DNA from: Alphaproteobacteria bacterium
GTDB lineage: Bacteria > Pseudomonadota > Alphaproteobacteria > MPNO01 > VGEU01
Reading direction: 5' to 3'
Assembly: GCA_016869145.1 (NCBI GenBank)
Contig: VGEU01000027.1
Location: forward strand, 1-32,889
DNA: 32,889 bases
Shown here piece after piece: positions 15,614 through 23,151 of this stretch (the stretch's first letter is position 1; each line of letters opens with the position of its first letter). A program made the position numbers and the translations under genes. The notes beneath the pieces were generated by a model. That model was given only the letters and a program-made list of their open reading frames with translations. It was not told the DNA's origin and ran no database searches.

Positions 15614-17265
15614 CCGGTACCCGCCTGCCGCCGCGCGCGTTCCTCCTCGCGGAGCGTCCGCCGGTCGATCTTCATCAGCGTCGTGCGCGGCAGCGTCGCG
15701 ACGAACGCGATCTCGTCCGGAACCTTGTAGCCGCCGATCGCCCGCACCTTCGCCTTGAGCGCATCGGCGAGCGCGGCCGAGGCGGCCTGACCCGGCCGCA
15801 GGACGACGAAGGCCTTGGGCCGGGTGAGCCCGTCTTGGTCCTCGTACGAGACCACGGCCGCCTCGAGCACCGCCGCGTGCTCGGTGATCGCCGCTTCGAC
15901 CTCGATCGGCGAGACCCAGAGGCCCTTCACCTTGAAGACGTCGTCCGAGCGGCCGGCGAACCAGAAGAAGCCGTCCGCGTCGAAGGAAAGCGTATCGCCG
16001 GTCCGGGTCCACGCGCCGACGAAGGTCGCCTTGGTGCGGTCGTACTTGCGCCAGTAGAAGAAGCAGGACGTGACGCTCTTGATCCACGCCTCGCCCTCGC
16101 GGCCGGGCTCGGCGATGTCGTTGCCGTCCGGATCGACGAGGCGCACCTCGCAGCCGAAGACGGGCTTGCCGAGGCTGCCGCGCCTGAACTCGCGCGGACG
16201 GTTGGCGATCCACTCGTATGTGATCTCGGACGAGCCGATCGAATCGAGCAGCTCGACGCCGAAGATGGCGTGGAACTTCTCGAAGATCTCGGGCGGCATC
16301 TTCTCGGACGCGGTGATGACGAGCCCGCACGCGGAGAAATCGGGCTTCCGGCCCGTCTCCTCGACATGCAGCATCATGGTCTTGACGATCGTCGGCACGG
16401 TGACGAGCTTGGTCGCGCGATGCCGCTCGACGAGGCCGATCACGTTCTCGGGCGTCGGCGGCAGACGGCTGATCAATCCGGTCGCGCCCCAGAACAAGGG
16501 GATCAGCACGCCCGGCCACAGCCCGTGCGTGAAATACTTCTTGGAGGTCGCGTGCACGATATCGCTCGCGACATATTCCCAGAACGCGCCGTGGCGCGCC
16601 GGTACGATATAGAAGTCGTGCGCGAGATGGGTGATGCCCTTCGCGGTGCCGGTCGTGCCGCCGGAATAGAACATGTAGGCGACGTCGTTGCGATGGCGCT
16701 GAAGCGGCGTGAAGTGCGCGGGCTTTCCGGCGACGAGTGCCTCGGCCGTGACCACGCGGACGCGGGCCGGCAGCGCCGGCGCGCCGGCGCCGCGGACGAC
16801 GACGCGCTCGAGCGTCGCCGGCAGGTCGTCGGCGATCTCGGCGAGCTTCGCGACCTGCTCGGCATCGATGTAGAGCCCGCGCGCGGCGGTATCCTCGAGG
16901 AAGTAGCGCAGCATCGGCGCCTTGTACTGGTCGGAGATCACGACCGGGACGATCCCGGTCCGGATCGCGCCGAGCCAGACGGCGGCGAACTCGATGCAGT
17001 CGGTGCCGAACAGGAGGAGCCGGTTCTCCGGCGCGAGGCCGAGGTCGACGAGCCCCCGCGCCGCGCGGCAGACCGCCTCGTGGAGCGCGCGATAGGAATG
17101 GCGCGCGTCATCGACGATCAGCGCGGTCTTGTCGGCCACGGGCGTCCCGAGATGCTTGTCGAGAAGGACGCTGGTGGGGCTGAACGTCTCCGGCACCTCC
17201 GGGTCGCGCCAGGCGCGCCAGTCGGGGCCGTAGATCCGCTCGCCGATCGGGGCCGCTCCGCTCAC
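15610..17265 (-). CDS. Benzoate-CoA-ligase-like acyl-CoA ligase
   Basis: This 551-residue ANL enzyme activates a carboxylic acid as its CoA thioester. The P-loop is FYSGGTTGTAKG (199-210). A THGLWPG segment, SIGSSEITYEW, TGDTLSFDADGFFWFAGRSDD and FKVKGLWVSPIEVE follow, resembling benzoate-CoA ligases (BadA/BclA type). The catalytic lysine lies in LPRTTLMKIDRR, with Met replacing the usual Gly. The start is GTG at 17265, preceded by AAGGAG 6 bases away. It is the last gene of the oxygenase operon, 58 bp after the crotonase. A second, different ligase lies upstream in the same operon, so two acids, or an acid and a later intermediate, may be activated. Confidence 0.92.
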   Translation of the reverse strand: MSGAAPIGERIYGPDWRAWRDPEVPETFSPTSVLLDKHLGTPVADKTALIVDDARHSYRALHEAVCRAARGLVDLGLAPENRLLLFGTDCIEFAAVWLGAIRTGIVPVVISDQYKAPMLRYFLEDTAARGLYIDAEQVAKLAEIADDLPATLERVVVRGAGAPALPARVRVVTAEALVAGKPAHFTPLQRHRNDVAYMFYSGGTTGTAKGITHLAHDFYIVPARHGAFWEYVASDIVHATSKKYFTHGLWPGVLIPLFWGATGLISRLPPTPENVIGLVERHRATKLVTVPTIVKTMMLHVEETGRKPDFSACGLVITASEKMPPEIFEKFHAIFGVELLDSIGSSEITYEWIANRPREFRRGSLGKPVFGCEVRLVDPDGNDIAEPGREGEAWIKSVTSCFFYWRKYDRTKATFVGAWTRTGDTLSFDADGFFWFAGRSDDVFKVKGLWVSPIEVEAAITEHAAVLEAAVVSYEDQDGLTRPKAFVVLRPGQAASAALADALKAKVRAIGGYKVPDEIAFVATLPRTTLMKIDRRTLREEERARRQAGTG

Positions 17266-17323
17266 CTTCGTCTCCTTCGTTGCCGGCGCGCGTTTTTATC
17301 GGCAGAAGCGCCGGTGGACAAGG

Positions 17324-18118
17324 CTAGCGGCCGTTGAAGCGCGGGCTCCGCTTCTCGCGGAGCGCGTTCACGCCTTCCTGGTGGTCGGCGGTGAGGTTCG
17401 ACTTGAACTCGAGGGCGAGCGAGAGATCGAGGTTCTCGGTGACGATCCGCCGGAGCGGCGCATTGATCGCGCGCTTGGTCCACTGGATGGCACGGATCGC
17501 GCCCGCCGCGAGCTGATCGGCGAAGGCATCGACCCGCGCATCGAGCTCGGCCGCCGGGACGCAGTGGTTGATGAGCCCGATCGCCGCCGCCTTCTCCGCC
17601 GTGAGGAGCTCGCCCGTATAGAGGAACTCGCGGGCGCGAGCATAGCCGACGAGAAACGGCCACAGCGCCGAGCCGCCGTCGCCCGCGGTGAAGCCGACCT
17701 TGACGTGCGGATCGCCGATCACGGCGCGGTCGGCCGCGAACACGACGTCGCAGGCGAGCGCGATCGTCGCGCCGAGCCCGGCGGCGGCGCCGTTGAGCTT
17801 GGCGATCACCGGCTGGCGGCAATCGAGGATGGAAAGGACGATGTTCTTTGCCTCGTCGGCGGTCTTCTCCCAGGACCACGGGTCGTCGATCATGCCCTGG
17901 AGCCAGTCGACATCGCCGCCGGCCGAGAAGGCGCGCCCGGCGCCGGTGAGGATCACGACCTCCGCCTCGCCGTCGCGGCTCACCTCGCCGAAGAGCCGCG
18001 ACAGCTCCTCGTGCATCGCGCCGTCGATCGCGTTGAAACGGTCGGGGCGGTTCAACGTGAGCGTCAGGACGCGCCCGCGGCGCGCGGCGAGGATGGTGCG
18101 GTAGAGGCCGTAATCCAT
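17324..18118 (-). CDS. Atypical enoyl-CoA hydratase/isomerase (crotonase) family protein
   Basis: The 264-residue protein has the crotonase fold signature, with the oxyanion-hole segments AFSAGGD (64-70) and NGAAAGLGATIALACD (109-124). Aligned by eye with rat mitochondrial hydratase, the catalytic Glu144 position is Thr118 and the Glu164 position (QPE) is His138 (DPH). Both hydratase acids are therefore missing, and simple water addition is unlikely. A different crotonase reaction such as isomerisation, ring hydrolysis or dehalogenation is more plausible. The ATG at 18118 begins 4 bp after the nitroreductase stop, so it is in the same operon as the Paa-like oxygenase. This subfamily, with a GDPHVKVG...GDGG segment, is common in catabolic clusters but poorly characterised. 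Confidence 0.9.
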   Translation of the reverse strand: MDYGLYRTILAARRGRVLTLTLNRPDRFNAIDGAMHEELSRLFGEVSRDGEAEVVILTGAGRAFSAGGDVDWLQGMIDDPWSWEKTADEAKNIVLSILDCRQPVIAKLNGAAAGLGATIALACDVVFAADRAVIGDPHVKVGFTAGDGGSALWPFLVGYARAREFLYTGELLTAEKAAAIGLINHCVPAAELDARVDAFADQLAAGAIRAIQWTKRAINAPLRRIVTENLDLSLALEFKSNLTADHQEGVNALREKRSPRFNGR

Positions 18119-18122
18119 CGGA

Positions 18123-18899
18123 TCAATCGAGCCAGGTGGTGAAGTCGTCGACCGCGAGACGGTCGGGCTGGAAGGCGTTGACCGGCGCGTCGGGATCGGC
18201 CCAGCCGAGCGACATGCCGCCGATCAGCTTGAAATCGGGGCCGACCCCGAACAGCCGATGCGCGACATGCGGATAGGCGCCGAGCGCGCCCTGCGCGATC
18301 GTGGCGAGCCCGAAGCCGCGCGCGGCGAGCGCGAGCGAATGAATGAACATGCCGTAGTCCATCCACGAGCCGTGCTCGAGGTCAGAGGCGATCCAGAACA
18401 GCATCGCGGCGGGTGCGTCGAAGAAGGCATAGTTGCGCGCGAACGCCGCCGATCGCGCGGCCGTGTCCTCGCACGCGATCCCCATCGCGCCGTAGAGGCC
18501 GAACCCGCAGGCGCGCCGACGCGCGAGGAAGGGCTCGCGCCAGACCGGCGCATAATAGTGGTACTCCATCTCGCGCGGCTCCTTGTTGCGCATCGCCGCG
18601 AACAGCGCCTCGCTGAGCCGCGCCTGGCTCGCGCCGGTCAGCACGTGGATCTTCCACGGCTGGATGTTGGAGCCCGACGGTGCCCAGCGCGCGACCTCGA
18701 GGAGCCGGCGAAGGAGCGGCGCCGGCACCGGATCGGGCAGGAACGCGCGCACCGAGCGCCGCGACAGGATCGCCTCCTCGACATGACAGTCGCGGCGTTC
18801 GACGCCGGGATCGGTCAGGTCCCCGAGCCGTTTCTTGGCCGCTATGTCGGCGGGCAACGGCCCGCGCCTTGTTCCGGTCCTGTCCACCCGCGCCCTCAC
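18123..18899 (-). CDS. Nitroreductase-family FMN flavoprotein
   Basis: This 258-residue protein has the nitroreductase fold: RRSVRAF (47-53), the FMN-phosphate-binding motif, then ARWAPSGSNIQPW and the C-terminal segment LIGGMSLGWADPDAPVN. It is expected to bind FMN and use NAD(P)H to reduce a nitro, quinone, enone or iodinated substrate. The start is GTG at 18899, sharing GTGA with the stop of the upstream ligase. No better in-frame start precedes the RRSVR motif, which leaves an N-terminal extension of about 45 residues. Within this operon it may reduce a pathway intermediate. Feeding electrons to the oxygenase is conceivable because no PaaE reductase is nearby, but it lacks a 2Fe-2S domain. 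Confidence 0.9.
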   Translation of the reverse strand: MRARVDRTGTRRGPLPADIAAKKRLGDLTDPGVERRDCHVEEAILSRRSVRAFLPDPVPAPLLRRLLEVARWAPSGSNIQPWKIHVLTGASQARLSEALFAAMRNKEPREMEYHYYAPVWREPFLARRRACGFGLYGAMGIACEDTAARSAAFARNYAFFDAPAAMLFWIASDLEHGSWMDYGMFIHSLALAARGFGLATIAQGALGAYPHVAHRLFGVGPDFKLIGGMSLGWADPDAPVNAFQPDRLAVDDFTTWLD

Positions 18900-20503
18900 G
18901 ATCCCCGCAATGCCGCGCCGTCGACGCGACGCGGCAGCTCCATTCGCACGATCTCGCGCTTCAGCACCTTGCCGAACGGGCTCCGCGGCAGGACGTCGAG
19001 GAAGGCGATTTCCTTCGGCACCTTGTAGCCCGCGAGCCGGCCGCGGCAGAGGGCGAGAACCTCGCGCGCGAGCGCGAGATCGTCGGCCGCATTGGGCTGC
19101 TTGACCAGGACCGCGACCACGCGCTCACCCCAGCGGTCGTCATGCCGGCCGACGACGGCGCATTCCTTGACGCCGGGATGATCGAGGAGGACGGTCTCGA
19201 CCTCGACCGAGGCGACGTTTTCGCCGCCCGTGATGATGATGTCCTTGGCGCGGTCGACGATCGTGACGCGCCCGTCGTCGTCCATGAAGCCGACATCGCC
19301 CGTCCACATCCACGCGAGCCCTTCCGGATCGGCCGGATCGACGCGGAAGGTGTGCGCGGTGTTGGCGGCATCGTTGTTGTAATAGAGGCTCATCGCCATC
19401 GTGCGCCCGAGGATGTGGCCGACCGTGTTGCGCGGCACCGGGCGGCCCGCCTCGTCGACGATCCGGATGCGCGAGACGAGTGCCGGCTCGCCGACCGAGG
19501 CCGGCATGGACAGGAACTCGCCCGTCCCTTGCATCGACATCGAGAAGGTCTCGGTCATGCCGTAGCCGGCGATGATGCGGGCCGCGGGGAAGATCGACTG
19601 GATGATGCGGCGCTGCGGCTCGGGCGTCGGTGCCGAGGCGATGCACATCGCGCGGAGCTCGGGGATCGGTCGGCCGTCCCAGGCGGCACGCAGCGGTTCG
19701 ATCATCGCCGGCACGATCAAGAGATAGCCGACGCGCTCGGTGCGGACCGCCTCGAGCACGAAGCGCGGGTTGAAGGTGGCGGTCGGCGGCATGACCACGC
19801 GCCCGCCCTGCCACAAGACCGGGAGCACGCCCCAACCGAGGCCCGCCGCGTGATAGGTCGGCGCGAGGCAGAGCGTCGTGTCGCCGCGCGCGACCTCCAT
19901 GTTGACGATGACGCCGAGCGTGTCGAGGAGGCAGCCGCCATGGCTCCACACCGCGGCCTTCGGGCCGCCCGTCGTTCCGCCCGTCATCGCCATCATATAG
20001 GCGTCCTCCCACGCCGCGCGCGGCGGCAGCGGATCGGGGCGCTCGGCGTCGAGGAGCGTCTCATAGTCGAGATCGCCCGGCGCCGCCTTGCCGCCGCGGA
20101 TGATGCGGGTGCGCAGCGCGGCGCCGTCGGCGAGGCCGGCGAGCGCCTCGTTCGCGATGAAGACCGCGACCTCCTGGCGGTTCAGATAGTCGCGCGCCTC
20201 GGCGGGGGCGAGCCGGTTGTTGAGCGGCACGGCGACGGCACCGGCCATGCAGCAGGCGAACAACGCCTCGAGCGAGGCGTGCTCGTTGAGGAAGGCGTAG
20301 GCGACGGGCTCGCCCTTGGCGACGCCGCGGGCGATCAGCGCGCGCGCGAGCCGGCTCGCGCGTGCCTCGAGCCCGCGATAGGTGAGCGTGGTGCCCGACA
20401 GCCGGTCGTCGATCGCGATGCGGTTGGGGTGGAGCTCCGCCGAGCGGCGGAGGATGAAGTCGATGCCGGCCTGCCGCCGTTCGGGATTGGGCACGAGCAC
20501 CAT
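18896..20503 (-). CDS. Acyl-CoA ligase (AMP-forming), fatty-acid-ligase type
   Basis: The 535-residue ANL enzyme forms an acyl-CoA from acid, ATP and CoA. The P-loop is MTGGTTGGPKAAVWSH (173-188), with Gly in place of the usual first Ser and Ala after Lys. GYGMTETF, WTGDVGFMDDDGR, RAKDIIITGGENVASVEVE and the C-terminal LPRSPFGKVLKR with its catalytic lysine are intact. The ATG at 20503 has GAGAGG about 8 bases upstream and lies 45 bp after the zinc-ribbon gene. It is not of the PaaK phenylacetate-ligase type, so the oxygenase substrate is probably not simple phenylacetate. Its partner ligase at 15610-17265 is only distantly similar. Confidence 0.93.
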   Translation of the reverse strand: MVLVPNPERRQAGIDFILRRSAELHPNRIAIDDRLSGTTLTYRGLEARASRLARALIARGVAKGEPVAYAFLNEHASLEALFACCMAGAVAVPLNNRLAPAEARDYLNRQEVAVFIANEALAGLADGAALRTRIIRGGKAAPGDLDYETLLDAERPDPLPPRAAWEDAYMMAMTGGTTGGPKAAVWSHGGCLLDTLGVIVNMEVARGDTTLCLAPTYHAAGLGWGVLPVLWQGGRVVMPPTATFNPRFVLEAVRTERVGYLLIVPAMIEPLRAAWDGRPIPELRAMCIASAPTPEPQRRIIQSIFPAARIIAGYGMTETFSMSMQGTGEFLSMPASVGEPALVSRIRIVDEAGRPVPRNTVGHILGRTMAMSLYYNNDAANTAHTFRVDPADPEGLAWMWTGDVGFMDDDGRVTIVDRAKDIIITGGENVASVEVETVLLDHPGVKECAVVGRHDDRWGERVVAVLVKQPNAADDLALAREVLALCRGRLAGYKVPKEIAFLDVLPRSPFGKVLKREIVRMELPRRVDGAALRGS

Positions 20504-20548
20504 GGACGTCGCCTCTCGCTCAAGGACGCACGATGCGCCCCACCGCGA

Positions 20549-20770
20549 TCAGTCGCCGCTATCGTGCGCGGTCGGCGGCAGGGCGCCCCGCCATTTAACC
20601 CAATTGAAGCAGGTCTTGCACCCGTTGCAGCGGAACATGACCTCGGACACCGAGCCGCCGAACAGCGACTGCACGGTGAGGTCCTCCGACCCGCAATACG
20701 GGCAGGCGACGCCGGCGAAGTCCTTGTCGCCGGCGAAGATGCGTGAATGCGGGGCGGCGCGTGTCCTCAA
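20549..20770 (-). CDS. Stand-alone PaaD-type zinc-ribbon protein (C-terminal half of a split PaaD)
   Basis: This 73-residue protein has a four-cysteine zinc ribbon, Cys23-x2-Cys26 and Cys48-x2-Cys51, plus Cys54. Its framing, CPYCGSEDLTVQSLFGGS then RCNGCKTCFNWVKW, matches the C-terminal domain of PaaD, the factor needed to make active phenylacetyl-CoA epoxidase. In ordinary PaaD this ribbon is fused behind a DUF59 domain; here the DUF59 part is a separate gene at 21829-22149. The start is TTG at 20770, sharing TTGA with the stop of the paaC-like gene, with AGGA 9 bases upstream. An earlier in-frame start (20854) would lie deep in the neighbour. The two halves sum to 179 residues, close to a normal PaaD. 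Confidence 0.82.
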   Translation of the reverse strand: MRTRAAPHSRIFAGDKDFAGVACPYCGSEDLTVQSLFGGSVSEVMFRCNGCKTCFNWVKWRGALPPTAHDSGD

Positions 20771-21549
20771 AAGGCGAGTTCCTGATCCTTGAAGCGCACG
20801 ACCTCCCACAGCCCGGCCGGGATCGGCCCGTGGCGGCGCGCATCGGGCCGCCATGACGTCTCGAAGCTCGCCGGCCTTGCGGTCGGCAGCGGCGCGCCGA
20901 CCAGCGACGCGGCCTTGCCGATCTCCCTCAGGAAGGCCTCGCGGATCTTGCCGATCGGCATGTCGCGTTGGCCGGCCGTGTGCAGCGGATCGGCCGCCTC
21001 CGCCGGGCCGAACCAGCGGAGCGCGAACGGCAGCCGCTTCTCGACCATGCGGAGGAACGTCGCGCGCTCGGCCGCGCCTTCGCCGATGATGCGCATCCAG
21101 CCGTCGGTGTACTTGAGATGAAAATAGCTCTCCTGCCCGACCTTCTTGGCGAGGCCGGCGAGCTGGCGGTCGGGATTGTGCAGAAAGCCCGACAAGAGCA
21201 TCCAGCTCGCGAGCTCGCCGAGCCAGACGGCGGCGAGGAAGTCCTCCCAGCCCACCGGCGCCTCGTCTAGAAGCTCCATCGAGCGGATCGCGCCGGCGTC
21301 GCGGCCGCGCTCGAGCGCGCCGAAGTCATGGCCGAAATTGGTGAGGTACCGGTAGATGGCGCGCGTCTGGCCGAAGGAGGCCGTGCACATCCCAAGGAGC
21401 GTCGCGAAATCGGGCAGCGAGCGCCCGTTCATGACGCACTCGGTGTACCAGTTGCCGAGCACCAGCTTGGTGTCGGCGACGGCGAGGAGGTCGTCCTGCA
21501 GCAGGGAGGCGACGGCCGGGGCGAGATCGGATGTCGTTGCGGTGGTCAT
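20767..21549 (-). CDS. paaC: PaaC-like structural subunit of a phenylacetyl-CoA-epoxidase-type oxygenase
   Basis: The 260-residue protein is a ferritin-like all-helical subunit. LGNWYTECVMNGRSLPDF, FGQTRAIYRYL and GQESYFHLKYTDGWM correspond to the PaaC family. It lacks the paired ExxH ligands seen in the PaaA-like protein, as does known PaaC, so it is probably the non-catalytic scaffold partner. Family PaaC is about 250 residues. The ATG at 21549 starts 1 bp after the paaB-like stop and its own stop overlaps the zinc-ribbon start, so it is tightly coupled. The symbol is given at family level; the substrate may not be phenylacetyl-CoA. Confidence 0.88.
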   Translation of the reverse strand: MTTATTSDLAPAVASLLQDDLLAVADTKLVLGNWYTECVMNGRSLPDFATLLGMCTASFGQTRAIYRYLTNFGHDFGALERGRDAGAIRSMELLDEAPVGWEDFLAAVWLGELASWMLLSGFLHNPDRQLAGLAKKVGQESYFHLKYTDGWMRIIGEGAAERATFLRMVEKRLPFALRWFGPAEAADPLHTAGQRDMPIGKIREAFLREIGKAASLVGAPLPTARPASFETSWRPDARRHGPIPAGLWEVVRFKDQELAF

Positions 21550-21550
21550 G

Positions 21551-21814
21551 TCAGTTCATCTTGATCTTGGCGGACTTGCCGTGCTCGGTCACGGTGACGA
21601 TGGCGTCGGTCGGCACCACGCACATCTCCTTCCAGGCGTGCTGGTCGTAGACGAACCAGGCGCGCACCTGGGCGAGATCGTCGTTGGGCGCCTCGACGCT
21701 CCCGACATGGGTGAGGGGATCGGCGGAGCTCTTGCGCGCGAACACCTCGTAGTAGCGGGGCGTCGTGCCGCCGCGCTCGCGCTTGCGGTCGAATCTCTTC
21801 TCGTTCTCGGTCAT
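21551..21814 (-). CDS. paaB: PaaB-like subunit
   Basis: This 87-residue protein matches PaaB: YYEVFARK at 21-28, THVGSVEAPND (35-45) and the C-terminal MCVVPTDAIV (64-73). In the known enzyme PaaB bridges two PaaAC units and is required for activity. The first 20 residues are charged and probably flexible. The ATG at 21814 lies 14 bp after the DUF59 stop with AAAGG about 11 bases upstream. Gene order here is A-D(N)-B-C-D(C) rather than the usual A-B-C-D-E. Symbol at family level. Confidence 0.88.
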   Translation of the reverse strand: MTENEKRFDRKRERGGTTPRYYEVFARKSSADPLTHVGSVEAPNDDLAQVRAWFVYDQHAWKEMCVVPTDAIVTVTEHGKSAKIKMN

Positions 21815-21828
21815 CGATGGTGGACCTT

Positions 21829-22149
21829 TCAGACCTGGATTCCGTTCGCGCGCATGAGGTCGCGCACGTCGGGATCGATCATGTCGCGCGACCAAGTGAG
21901 GTGCCAGCCCTCGCGCACCACCACGTCGGCGACGCCGGGCAGCGCCATGACCGCATCGCGCACCTTCGCGTGCAGCATGGCGACGCCCGGGCAGCCGAGA
22001 CAGGGGATGCAGAGCTGCACCTCGACCACACCGTCGTCCGCGATCTCGATCTCGCGCAGCATGCCCATGCGCCGGAGGCTCACGGGCACATGCGGATCGT
22101 TGACCGCCTCGAGGGCGGTCATGATCGCGTCCCTGGTGGGCGGCGCCAT
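21829..22149 (-). CDS. paaD: DUF59 (MIP18-type) protein, N-terminal half of a split PaaD
   Basis: The 106-residue protein is a stand-alone DUF59 domain. It has NDPHVPVSLRRMGML (17-31), the counterpart of the DPEIPVxS motif, and a PaaD-like tail, WSRDMIDPDVRDLMRANGI, corresponding to the region that precedes the zinc ribbon in fused PaaD. It ends there; the ribbon is encoded separately at 20549-20770. The usual single cysteine before CP is replaced by a triplet, Cys47, Cys50 and Cys53 (CIPCLGCPG), which could bind metal or an Fe-S cluster. PaaD-type proteins help mature the diiron oxygenase. The ATG at 22149 begins 2 bp after the paaA-like stop. Confidence 0.85.
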   Translation of the reverse strand: MAPPTRDAIMTALEAVNDPHVPVSLRRMGMLREIEIADDGVVEVQLCIPCLGCPGVAMLHAKVRDAVMALPGVADVVVREGWHLTWSRDMIDPDVRDLMRANGIQV

Positions 22150-22151
22150 GG

Positions 22152-23099
22152 CTACCAGAGTTCCTTGCCCCACACCTCGAGCTGGAGGCGCCGGATCGCC
22201 GGCACCTTGAAGACGCTGCCGCGCTTCCAGATCGCGAACTGCTCCTCCCAGGTGATGCGGCGGTCGAAGTGCCAAACCCGCTTCTCCTCGTCGAGATAGA
22301 CGGGCGGCTCGTAGTCGAGGCGGAACTTGCCGGTCTCCTCGTCGAAGCGCGCCGGGATGCGGATGCCGAGCTCCTCGCAGAACGGAACGACCTGCGTCAG
22401 CCACTTCTGGCGCATCTCATCGTTGGAGGCGCCGCGAATCTTGTAGGCGAGCTGGTCGGTGCGCTTCTTCATGCTGTCGGGCACGCCGAACCACGCCGCG
22501 GCGAGCGGGAAGTAGAAGTCGAACGCCTCCTGCACGCGCTGGCGGCTCGCCGGCGACTGGTTCCAGAAGAACCGCGTCCAGCGCTCGCCGTGGCCGACGT
22601 GGAACGTCTCCTCGAAGTTCACCTTGCGCAGCGAGCGCGCATAGGGCCCGAACGAGCAATTGTCCTCGAGATCGGTCGTGGTGATGTAGCCGGCGCGGTC
22701 GCCGATGCACATCGACACCACGGTCTCGATGTAGTCGCGGTGCGGGAACTCGAGGAGCTGGAAGGTGCGGAACTCCGCCGCCTCGCGCTCGAACAGGAAC
22801 TGGTGGGTGTCGTAGCCGAAATCCTCGAGCAGCCGGTACATCACCTGGGCGTGGCCGAGCTCGTCCTGGCACGCCGAGGCGACCGCGATCTTCGCCTCGA
22901 GATTGGGCGAGTTCTTGATCGCCGGCGAATAGTCGGGGAGCGTCATCACCTCAAGGTCGGCGGCGATGTGCATGGTGTTGACGAGCACGTCGCGATAGCG
23001 CGGCGTCATCTCGGTCTCGTCCTCGAGCTTGAAGCCCGCCTTGATCCGCTCCTGCAGCGCGAGCTCGCGCGGGTCATCCTGCTTCAGCCTGGTCGCCAT
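22152..23099 (-). CDS. paaA: PaaA-like catalytic diiron subunit of a CoA-thioester oxygenase
   Basis: The 315-residue ferritin-like protein has the diiron ligands expected of PaaA. Glu50 is a candidate first ligand, with Glu80-x2-His83 in QDELGHAQ and Glu164-x2-His167 in EETFHVGHG. FGPYARSL (150-157) is a PaaA hallmark. PaaA inserts an oxygen atom from O2 into the ring of phenylacetyl-CoA to form an epoxide; this divergent relative probably acts on another CoA thioester. GAGGAA lies 6 bases before the ATG at 23099, the best ribosome site in the operon. It is the first oxygenase gene, 52 bp after the TetR gene. No PaaE-type reductase is in the window, so the electron donor must be encoded elsewhere or be unusual. 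Confidence 0.9.
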   Translation of the reverse strand: MATRLKQDDPRELALQERIKAGFKLEDETEMTPRYRDVLVNTMHIAADLEVMTLPDYSPAIKNSPNLEAKIAVASACQDELGHAQVMYRLLEDFGYDTHQFLFEREAAEFRTFQLLEFPHRDYIETVVSMCIGDRAGYITTTDLEDNCSFGPYARSLRKVNFEETFHVGHGERWTRFFWNQSPASRQRVQEAFDFYFPLAAAWFGVPDSMKKRTDQLAYKIRGASNDEMRQKWLTQVVPFCEELGIRIPARFDEETGKFRLDYEPPVYLDEEKRVWHFDRRITWEEQFAIWKRGSVFKVPAIRRLQLEVWGKELW

Positions 23100-23151
23100 G
23101 GTTCTTCCTCGCTCTCCTGAACGCGCCCCTGTCGGGTAATGTGGAATGGTC

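Noticed and set aside
18123-18899. BluB-type dimethylbenzimidazole synthase
   Set aside because: Shares the nitroreductase fold, but no cobalamin genes are nearby and no BluB-specific motif could be recognised.
18680-20746. A 688-codon plus-strand open frame
   Set aside because: Antisense to a clear acyl-CoA ligase with intact motifs; shadow frame.
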